DNA of 5,708 nt from a bacterium (GTDB lineage: Bacteria > Ratteibacteria > UBA8468 > B48-G9 > JAFGKM01), in contig DAOOVW010000070.1 of assembly GCA_035370465.1 (NCBI GenBank), forward strand, positions 1 through 5,708. Direction: 5' to 3'. Numbering within the stretch: the stretch's first letter is position 1; the number at the start of each line of letters is the position of its first letter. Position numbers and translations under genes: made by a program. The notes beneath the pieces were generated by a model. It searched no databases. It was given only the letters and a program-made list of their open reading frames with translations, and had not been told where the DNA came from. Of this stretch, positions 1 through 5,546 are shown piece after piece.

Positions 1-54
1 TTAATAACTATGCAGTTAATACCAATTTGACAACGGACATAGAGTAAATATTTT

Positions 55-160
55 CTTCTCACCCTTACCCCTCTCCCCATAGGGGAGAGGCTCGCCCGTA
101 GGGTCCTCGCTTTTGGCTACGGATTATGAACTACGCCCGAGGGATATAAGTGAGGAGGGG
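55..160. repeat. GC-rich palindromic intergenic element, candidate REP/MITE-like repeat
   Basis: This island is clearly richer in G+C than the AT-rich DNA around it. It contains a perfect 9-bp hairpin (70-78 cctctcccc against 82-90 ggggagagg, loop ata) and a 6-bp hairpin (96-101 ccgtag against 117-122 ctacgg). Its ends are inverted: 55-62 cttctcac is complementary to 150-157 gtgaggag at 7 of 8 positions. The segment cgcccgtaggg (93-103) recurs nearly as cgcccgaggg (134-143). No reading frame of note crosses it. The architecture resembles small non-autonomous palindromic repeats. That it is dispersed in the genome is inference, since only one copy lies in the window. Confidence 0.5.
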
Positions 161-411
161 GATGTTAATTTTTATTACACCTTTGATGTAAAAATAGTAT
201 AATCCCCTTTCAAAATGTGAATTCTTTAAATTTTTTCATAGTTATAATATAAATACATCTATTATTCAAATTCACAATTCTAAATCTACACTACTTTTTC
301 TTTTTGATAATTTTCGATTCTCCATAGTTATAAGAAAACGGGATTTTGGGTTAATAAATAGTTATTTTAATTGGATAGAATCAAATTAGAAATTTAAAAT
401 TTATAAAAAAA
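161..411. other. AT-rich intergenic region without a recognised gene
   Basis: About 250 nt lie between the palindromic element and the end of the TPR gene. I see no gene. The 8-bp inverted repeat tgtgaatt (216-223) / aattcaca (269-276) spans 45 nt of AT-rich DNA, and catagttataa occurs twice (near 238 and 323). No hairpin with a T-tract is visible downstream of the TPR gene stop, so the operon's terminator is not identified. Confidence 0.4.
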
Positions 412-1629
412 TTATTTATTTAAAAGATTCATATTAAATGTTGTTTGTTTTTCTATTTCATAGGACATTTTAAAAGAAGGAACACCTTTCATAATTCCTG
501 TTTTTTCAATATCCTTTGAGTCAATACTACCTTTTGCCTTAGGAATTATTACTGTTATATTTTGCTTTATCACTTTTCCTTTTTCTAAATCAAAAACTGC
601 CTCGCCATTTATTTTATTTTCTTCCTGTTCCATTTTTATCTCAATAGTTGCATTATTTCCCTCTTTTGTTTTTAAGGTGTATTTTGTTGGTTGTTTTTGT
701 CCAATATCTCTTTGCCAACCACTTGGTGGTGTTTCCCAACTTCCACCAACTTTTATTTCTTCTTCTGGAAGAATAGGCTTTGCGACTTCCCAGAAAGCAT
801 TAAATTCATTAGAAGAGAATTTTTTAAGGTCAATGTTTAAAGGGATTCTATCAAAACCAGGTACAATTCCTGCAATGCTTTTTCTAATAACTTTTATAAA
901 TTGGTCAATTATTTCCTGTAAATTCTGACTTTCAATTATTTTTCCGTTAGGTGTAAATTTTATATATGCTTCTTTTCCTTTTTCTCCAATATCTTGTCCT
1001 TCATAAGTTGCTCTTACTAATGTTAATTTAGTTGTCCCATTTCCATTTTCATCAATATCAATTACTTCTTCTTTAAATTCTATATAAATATTTTGCTCTC
1101 TCTGGAAAGGGTTATTGTTTATTTTTCCTTTTTCTTTGTCTTTAATATTCAATCCATAATAGGAAACATCTCCTTTATTAAACTTGTAAGAAAGTTTAAC
1201 TTTCTCTTTTTCTTCTGTTTCTTTTTGTTCTTCACTTTTTACTTCTTCTTTAATCTCTTGTTCCTCTTTCTCATCAACTTTTACTACATTTACTTTTTCA
1301 TATTTCCCATTTTCTATATCTTCAAGAACTTTTGTTATTTCATTTTTAAAATCATTCTCATCAGTTAAAACTTTTGCATAAATTAAATTCTGTTTTGCTT
1401 TTTCAATTTCTCCCAATTTTGCATAACATAAACCAATATAATAATAACCTTGCGCAAAATTTGCTTTTTCTTCTGTTGATTTAATAAAAAATTCTAAGGC
1501 ATTCTCAGTTTTTCCTTGACTCAATGCTTCAATTCCCTTTTTAAGTAGTTCATCCCCTTCTTTTTCTCCTGATATTAAAATCTGTGAAGTTATTAGAAAT
1601 ATACTTAAAAAAATTAATAATTTTTTCAT
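412..1629 (-). CDS. secreted TPR-repeat protein with charged linker and C-terminal domain of unknown function
   Basis: Exported protein of about 405 residues, function not recognised. Residues 1-20 form a signal peptide (MKKLL followed by a hydrophobic stretch, cleavage near ILIS-G). Residues 26-57 and 59-90 read as two tetratricopeptide repeats (GxxxxxGKxExALxFFxK, then YYxIGLCYAKLGExEKA), a fold for protein-protein contacts. Residues ~105-145 are a Glu/Lys-rich linker, probably helical. The rest (146-405) looks beta-rich, with DENGNGTTKLTL, FTPNGKI and a PILPEEEIKVGGSWETPP segment reminiscent of DUF6263-type periplasmic domains; that likeness is tentative. I chose the ATG at 1629 because it overlaps the upstream prepilin stop as ATGA and has GGGAG 8 nt upstream, suggesting coupled translation. 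An ATG at 1644 would add five residues ahead of a good signal peptide. It is the last gene of the operon and ends with TAA. Confidence 0.8.
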   Translation of the reverse strand: MKKLLIFLSIFLITSQILISGEKEGDELLKKGIEALSQGKTENALEFFIKSTEEKANFAQGYYYIGLCYAKLGEIEKAKQNLIYAKVLTDENDFKNEITKVLEDIENGKYEKVNVVKVDEKEEQEIKEEVKSEEQKETEEKEKVKLSYKFNKGDVSYYGLNIKDKEKGKINNNPFQREQNIYIEFKEEVIDIDENGNGTTKLTLVRATYEGQDIGEKGKEAYIKFTPNGKIIESQNLQEIIDQFIKVIRKSIAGIVPGFDRIPLNIDLKKFSSNEFNAFWEVAKPILPEEEIKVGGSWETPPSGWQRDIGQKQPTKYTLKTKEGNNATIEIKMEQEENKINGEAVFDLEKGKVIKQNITVIIPKAKGSIDSKDIEKTGIMKGVPSFKMSYEIEKQTTFNMNLLNK

Positions 1630-2336
1630 CTTATTTTCTCCCATTTACAATGTCCATCTAAATAAAGTTTATTTATACCACCTGAATGTAAAATATCTGC
1701 CCAATCGCCAAAATGAGGGTCCTCTAATAACCATATATTTGATGCCCCATAATTACCTTCTTCATCTTCCCATCGCCCATCTATTTTTTTGCCTTTGACT
1801 ATTGGGTCTCCATCTGGTGGTTCTGTATGTATAATATAACTTGTAAAAGGTGTGAATATAGGATATTCTTGAAGAAATTTAGCTTTTGCTTTTTTACTTT
1901 CAGGACAAAAATAAAAATTAGGAGGAGGTGGCCAATTGATAATATCAATTTTATTTAAGTTTGGTTCTAAATAAGGTCTTATAAAATTTGGCCAGTTTAT
2001 AAAACAAAATGGAAATTCTTCTGCCAGACCTGTATCTCTTGGGGGTATAATTTCATTATAATCAGCAGCATACATTGAAAAGCCCAAATATATTTGCTTT
2101 AAATTATTTATACATACAGACTGTCTTGCTTTTGCCCTTGCCTGTGATAAAGCGGGCAAAAGCATTGCTGCTAAAATTGCTATAATTGCAATTACAACAA
2201 GCAATTCAATTAAAGTAAATCCCGTAGGCATTAACTTAGCACTTCTGCGCCTATATGCCTGAGCGTTAGCGAAGATGGGTAGGGCTGGATGGTATATTTC
2301 TCTCTTTCTGTTTGTCCAGAACAACTCATTTTTCAT
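1626..2336 (-). CDS. type IV prepilin-like protein with H-X9-DG C-terminal motif
   Basis: A 236-residue prepilin/pseudopilin-like protein, expected to be cleaved and N-methylated by a prepilin peptidase and anchored in the inner membrane or assembled into a pilus-like fibre. The processing site is G39-F40 with glutamate at +5 (GFTLIE), followed by the hydrophobic N-terminal helix (residues 40-65) and then SQARAKARQSVCINNLKQI, typical of the large PVC-type family. Near the C-terminus H-SGGINKLYL-DG fits the H-X9-DG processing-associated motif. The start at 2336 has AAAAAGGAAATATA before the ATG, a good ribosome site, but gives a leader of 39 residues. An internal ATG at 2231 would give the short leader MPTG but lacks a good ribosome site. 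It starts 16 nt after the upstream gene and overlaps the TPR gene by 4 nt. Substrate or function is unknown. Confidence 0.88.
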   Translation of the reverse strand: MKNELFWTNRKREIYHPALPIFANAQAYRRRSAKLMPTGFTLIELLVVIAIIAILAAMLLPALSQARAKARQSVCINNLKQIYLGFSMYAADYNEIIPPRDTGLAEEFPFCFINWPNFIRPYLEPNLNKIDIINWPPPPNFYFCPESKKAKAKFLQEYPIFTPFTSYIIHTEPPDGDPIVKGKKIDGRWEDEEGNYGASNIWLLEDPHFGDWADILHSGGINKLYLDGHCKWEKIR

Positions 2337-2352
2337 TATATTTCCTTTTTAT

Positions 2353-3252
2353 TTAGAAAAGTTTAAAATATATATAGTTCAAAAGTTCAGGAAAATTCAA
2401 ATTTCTTATTTTAAAATCATTTTCATCAAGAAATCTGTTGTATTTCAAGTTTTCTAATTTCAAATTTAAGATATCATTTCCATTTTTTATATCAAGGTTC
2501 ACTTTTTCTGGTAAGAAATTAAATAGGGTTATGTTTGTTTCATTTTTTGGCTTTGGGAAAGAAAAAATGAGATTACCTGAACGGTTTGAAAATGTAATTT
2601 CTTTTATTGTATAGTATTTTTCATAGACAAGAACATTAATTTTTCCCAGGTCAACATCAAAGGCATAAAGGTTTTCATCTCCCTCTTTTTTATTTTTTAC
2701 CTCAATATTACTAATCATTTTATTTAATTCGTCAAGACCTTTTTTCAATTTTACTTTGTTTATATAAAAATCAATTTTTGGTGCCTTTAATTTATCAATT
2801 TCTTTTTTTATGTCTTTATTTTGTTTTGCAAATTCATTTACAGTTGATATTTTGTCTTCAATTTGAATTTGTAAATCGGGAAGAAGAAGTTTAAAATTAT
2901 CTCCTTTTGTCATGAAAATGAAACTACCAATTTCGGAATTACCCTTAATTAAAAAATTATCTAATTTTCCTGTTGAAAATGAGCCAATAAATTTCCCCTT
3001 AATATTTATTTCTTCTGGTATTTCCCTTTCAAAAATTTTTTCCATATAAGGTTTTATTGTCATATATGTGTTTTTACCAAAAGAAAGTTTAAAATATATA
3101 TCTCCAGTGAAATTTTTAACTTCTCCATCTTTTACATTTTCAATATTATTTTCAATTTTTTTCATAATTTCTGATATTTTTATTTCATCTCCTGCAAATA
3201 AAGAAATATTAAAAATAACTAAAAACAATAAAGAAATAAAAAATTTTCTCAT
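2353..3252 (-). CDS. secreted protein of unknown function, possibly LolA/RseB-like
   Basis: Exported protein of 299 residues. It starts with a clear signal peptide (MRKFF, then a hydrophobic core, cleavage near SLFA-GD at ~20). The mature part is lysine-rich with alternating beta-like segments: an N-terminal helix (ISEIMKKIENN), then strands such as GDIYFKLSFGK, KGKFIGSF, GNSEIGSFIF and FKLLLPDLQIQIE. This layout recalls the LolA/LppX half-barrel fold shared with the sigma-E regulator RseB, but no diagnostic motif is visible and the assignment is inference from fold-like pattern and context. The ATG at 3252 is chosen over longer frames reaching 3351 because GGAGG (3258-3262) lies 5 nt upstream and the signal peptide begins there. 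Only 1 nt separates it from the stop of the putative anti-sigma gene, so the two are probably translationally coupled. Confidence 0.75.
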   Translation of the reverse strand: MRKFFISLLFLVIFNISLFAGDEIKISEIMKKIENNIENVKDGEVKNFTGDIYFKLSFGKNTYMTIKPYMEKIFEREIPEEINIKGKFIGSFSTGKLDNFLIKGNSEIGSFIFMTKGDNFKLLLPDLQIQIEDKISTVNEFAKQNKDIKKEIDKLKAPKIDFYINKVKLKKGLDELNKMISNIEVKNKKEGDENLYAFDVDLGKINVLVYEKYYTIKEITFSNRSGNLIFSFPKPKNETNITLFNFLPEKVNLDIKNGNDILNLKLENLKYNRFLDENDFKIRNLNFPELLNYIYFKLF

Positions 3253-3253
3253 T

Positions 3254-3667
3254 TTATCCTCCATTTTCAGTTTCTTGTAAATTTTCAAGTGATTTTGCAA
3301 ATTCAATAAATGAATCCATTTCTTCAAAAAAGTTTTGTAAAGGCAATACAATTTCCTCGTTATTTGCTGTTTTTTCCGTTTTATTTCTATATTTTGTCTC
3401 TACCTTTGTATTTTTAGATATTATTATGTGTTTGACTTCTTCATTCTTAGAATTCAAACTTTTCCTAATTGGATAAAATTTTAGAAGAAGGATATTTGAA
3501 ATTAATAAAAATATACAGATATAAGTCAGAATTTTTAATCTGCTTCTTGAGTTTTTTCTCTCATTAGAAATAAAATAACTGTATTTCATTAGTGAATCTA
3601 ATTCAATATCTGGGTTTTCTTCTGTTTTAAACAACGATTCTAATAATTCATCAATATTCTTTTCCAT
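3254..3667 (-). CDS. single-pass membrane protein, probable anti-sigma factor
   Basis: A 137-residue protein with one transmembrane segment at about residues 46-65 (ILTYICIFLLISNILLL), a basic stretch just before it (ERKNSRSRLK) and a charged C-terminal domain of ~70 residues. The positive-inside rule predicts a cytoplasmic N-terminal ~43 residues and an extracytoplasmic C-terminus. Small size, one membrane pass, an acidic helical N-terminus (NIDELLESLF) and position 34 nt downstream of an ECF sigma gene are the usual marks of a cognate anti-sigma factor. No zinc-binding HxxxCxxC motif is present, so it is not a ZAS-type anti-sigma; sequence alone does not prove the role. The ATG start has only a weak upstream GGAAC. 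The next gene begins 1 nt after its TAA. Confidence 0.72.
   Translation of the reverse strand: MEKNIDELLESLFKTEENPDIELDSLMKYSYFISNERKNSRSRLKILTYICIFLLISNILLLKFYPIRKSLNSKNEEVKHIIISKNTKVETKYRNKTEKTANNEEIVLPLQNFFEEMDSFIEFAKSLENLQETENGG
3258..3262 (-). promoter_or_regulatory. ribosome binding site fixing the start of the secreted protein gene
   Basis: GGAGG on the minus strand, 5 nt before the ATG at 3252, lies inside the last codons (Gly-Gly-stop) of the upstream membrane protein gene. It is the best Shine-Dalgarno match in the operon and rules out longer starts further upstream. Confidence 0.75.
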
Positions 3668-3701
3668 TTAATTAATTAGTTCCATAAAAATTAAATTTGG
3701 T

Positions 3702-4226
3702 TCACTTTTTATTCCAGAATTTTATCAGGACTTTTTTTGCTTTTGAAAGACGAGATTTCACAGTTCCAACTGGAATTTTTAAAATTTCAGAGATTTCACT
3801 CTCTTTTAAATCCTGATTATATCTTAAGAATAAAATTTCCTTATAAAGTTGAGGAAGTTTTTCAATAATTTCTCTTAATTTTAAAATTTTTTCAACTTCG
3901 GTATTATTATCTGACTTTACCTTTTTTTCTAATTTTTGCCTCAATTTTATCTTATAGTATTTACTTCTCCTTTTTTTTAGATTTAATTTAGTCATTATAC
4001 TATAAACATAAGTAAAAAAAGATGATTTTTCTCTAAATTTATTTCCTTTTTCAAGAAGTATAATAAATGTTTCAGATAAAAGGTCTTCAGCATCTTCTTT
4101 GGAATTTGATAGATATGCAGCAAGAGAAGAAAATTTATTAAGATATTTTTTAAAAAGCGTAGATAGTGCTTCTTTATTTCCTTTTTTCCATTCTTTTACG
4201 AGTTGTTTTTCCTCATTTATCTCCAT
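3702..4226 (-). CDS. ECF-family RNA polymerase sigma factor
   Basis: Small sigma-70 family protein (~174 residues from the ATG at 4226), the normal size for an extracytoplasmic-function sigma factor, which directs RNA polymerase to a specific promoter set. Sigma region 2 covers about residues 5-85: EKQLVKEWKKGNKEALSTLF, the region 2.2 signature DAEDLLSETFIILLE, then SSFFTYVYSIMTKLNLKKRR for -10 recognition. A Lys-rich linker follows. Region 4 covers about residues 113-170, with LPQLYKEILFLRY and the helix-turn-helix ESEISEILKIPVGTVKSRLS that contacts the -35 element. A TTG at 4262 would add 12 residues with no family match; the ATG at 4226 has no clear ribosome site. The cognate regulator is probably the membrane protein encoded next. 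A decayed copy of this gene's 3' end lies upstream at 4329-4458. Confidence 0.9.
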   Translation of the reverse strand: MEINEEKQLVKEWKKGNKEALSTLFKKYLNKFSSLAAYLSNSKEDAEDLLSETFIILLEKGNKFREKSSFFTYVYSIMTKLNLKKRRSKYYKIKLRQKLEKKVKSDNNTEVEKILKLREIIEKLPQLYKEILFLRYNQDLKESEISEILKIPVGTVKSRLSKAKKVLIKFWNKK

Positions 4227-4328
4227 TATAAAATTTTTATCATAGATTTGTGATAAAGGCAAAAGTTAAAATATCGTAAAAACTCTATATCTTTTTGTAT
4301 AATACAATTATCTGGATACAAAGTTATA
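4227..4328. other. short region upstream of the sigma gene, no confident promoter
   Basis: This ~100-nt AT-rich stretch is where the operon promoter is expected, since the rRNA terminator lies upstream. It contains TTGTAT and TATTAT/TATACA boxes on the minus strand around 4321-4296, but none are at 16-18 nt spacing, so I do not call a promoter. Confidence 0.3.
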
Positions 4329-4458
4329 TAGTTCCATGAAAAATAATTTTAGTTCACTTTTTATTTTATAATTTTATCAAGATTTTTTTTAAATGTGATT
4401 TATAAGTTACAGCTGGGATTTTTAAAATTTCAGAAATCTTGGCTCTTTTTAAAAGTTA
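4329..4458 (-). pseudogene. degenerate duplicate of the sigma factor gene 3' end (region 4)
   Basis: On the minus strand this piece reads LKRAKISEILKIPAVTYK then SHLKKILIKL and a stop. It parallels LKESEISEILKIPVGTVK then SRLSKAKKVLIKF of the ECF sigma gene. The DNA match continues past the gene end: tagttccat (4329-4337), ttcactttttatt (4353-4365) and tttttaaaatttcag (4419-4433) also occur at 3678-3686, 3701-3713 and 3776-3790. Relative to the intact copy there is a ~10-nt gap near 4395 and many substitutions. An in-frame TAA at 4456-4458 and the absence of regions 2 to 4.1 show it cannot encode a sigma factor. It is best read as the relic of an old local duplication. The rest of the space up to the terminator (4459-4579) shows nothing recognisable. 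Confidence 0.8.
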
Positions 4459-4574
4459 AGAGTAGATAAAAACAATTGGTAAAAAACACAAACATAAAGT
4501 TATAAGGGAAACAAAGAAGGGAAAAAATTCGGAATAAGTTTTGTATCTTATACAAATCATAAAAATACTATAAA

Positions 4575-4606
4575 TAAAAAAGGGCAGGGGGATTACCCCT
4601 GCCCTT
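4575..4606 (-). terminator. rho-independent terminator of the rRNA transcript
   Basis: An 11-bp perfect stem (4596-4606 with 4580-4590) around the five-base loop 4591-4595 is followed on the minus strand by a run of T from 4581 to 4575. It lies about 15 nt beyond the 23S 3' end and should end rRNA transcription before the sigma operon. The right arm carries a short A-run and so is not T-rich for plus-strand transcription; there is no plus-strand gene to terminate. Confidence 0.92.
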
Positions 4607-4976
4607 AATTTAAAATTTATGGTCAAGCCGCTCGACCTATTAGTACCCCTCCGCTTAGGCCATTACTGACCTTACACTCGGGGCCTATCAACCAGGTTGT
4701 CTACCTGGGGTCTTACTCTCCATCTTGCGATGGAGAAGGGAAACCTAATCTTGAGGTGGGCTTCCCGTTTAGATGCTTTCAGCGGTTATCCCTTCCGGAC
4801 ATGGCTACCCAGCGATTACCCTTGGCAGGATAGCTGGTACACCAGAGGTCCGTCCAGCCCGGTCCTCTCGTACTAGGGCCGGCTCCTCTTCAAGTTTCCT
4901 ACGCCTGCGGCGGATAGAGACCGAACTGTCTCACGCATATTTATCCACTCTTTTCAGAATGGTATGGACTATACCT

Positions 4977-5531
4977 TCATCCTTTCCTCGCTGGAAAGGC
5001 GACTGGCGTATTATTCTTTCTTTTTATTGAAAGAATCTCATCTTTTACAGATGAAGTCTCTACGGGGGTAAGTAAATTATTTTCTTTCAAAAACTTCTCT
5101 ACTACTTCCGAAGTAATAGTTCTATTGGTAGAATAATTCAGTATTTTGAAAGAATCTACCATCCGACACAATTCCAAAAAGGAATTTGCATCAGAAACCT
5201 TAGAAAGTTTATCTATAATCTTCAATCCCAGTTTAATATGTTGTTTCTTCAATTGTACATACGGTTTTAAGGTTTGAAGAATACGATTTACTTCCTTAGG
5301 TTGCACAATTGTATAATCGCTGATTCCTGTTTTGCGATGGCGTATATATCCACTTTTCAATTGTGTTTTAATCCAGTGCAGAATCTTTTAATTATTACTC
5401 CTCTGATAAAAACTCACACTGCATCTGATTTGGTATCCAAAAATATAATCTTTTCTTCTAACCAATTGAAAAAAAATACTTCCATCGCAATCCAAAAAAC
5501 CTGCGATATAAGCGAGAATTGTGCGGTCCAT
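4977..5531 (-). pseudogene. I-CreI-like LAGLIDADG homing endonuclease, interrupted by an in-frame stop at codon 48
   Basis: Intron-encoded nuclease of the single-motif LAGLIDADG class, which acts as a homodimer and would cut intronless 23S genes so that the intron is copied in. The frame has 184 codons (I-CreI has 163 residues). It starts MDRTILAYIAGFLDCDGSI, the LAGLIDADG helix, with D16 matching I-CreI D20. Q43 matches Q47, R64 and R66 match R68 and R70, SDY (71-73) aligns, and K95 in QLKKQ matches K98. Further matches are LKII, FLE-C, VDSFKILN against VDQIAALN, and RTITSEVV against RKTTSETV. Codon 48 (5390-5388) is TAA, so translation would stop after 47 residues; the same frame then continues unbroken to TGA at 4979-4977. 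The start ATG has GGAAGGTGG six nt upstream. The last ~33 codons also form ribozyme helices. It is probably a recently inactivated nuclease; a sequencing error at one base is the alternative. Confidence 0.9.
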
Positions 5532-5537
5532 AATTTA

Positions 5538-5546
5538 CCACCTTCC
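5538..5546 (-). promoter_or_regulatory. ribosome binding site of the homing endonuclease, buried in intron helix P6
   Basis: GGAAGGTGG precedes the ATG at 5531 by six nt and decides the nuclease start. The same bases form the 5' strand of P6/P6a of the intron, so ribosome access and correct folding of the ribozyme should exclude each other. The dual use is read from the sequence; a regulatory effect is inference. Confidence 0.7.

Noticed and set aside
677..928. Plus-strand frame of 83 codons
   Set aside because: It is antisense to the C-terminal domain of the TPR protein, with no ribosome site or family signature.
1093..1368. Plus-strand Phe/Leu/Ile-rich frame that looks like a membrane protein
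   Set aside because: It is the complement of the Lys/Glu-rich linker of the TPR gene; AAA and GAA codons read backwards give TTT and TTC, so the hydrophobicity is an artefact.
3068..3280. Plus-strand frame of 70 codons, and a similar one at 2275-2457
   Set aside because: Both overlap well-supported minus-strand genes in the wrong orientation and show only composition-driven hydrophobic residues.
4331..4335. GGAAC on the minus strand as a possible ECF-type -35 element for sigma autoregulation
   Set aside because: No matching -10 element lies at the usual 16-17 nt spacing, and the same GGAACTA occurs in the duplicated flank at 3679-3685, so it is explained by the duplication.
4263..4620. Possible 5S rRNA or tRNA gene downstream of 23S
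   Set aside because: Apart from the terminator the stretch is very AT-rich and contains the sigma relic; no cloverleaf or 5S-like conserved segment is visible.
4773..5030. Plus-strand reading frame of 85 codons
   Set aside because: It is antisense to conserved 23S rRNA and the intron end; the open frame is a by-product of rRNA composition.
5388..5390. Reassigned TAA codon as an explanation for the in-frame stop in the endonuclease
   Set aside because: The TPR, secreted-protein and anti-sigma genes in this window all end with TAA at sensible places, so TAA works as a stop here.
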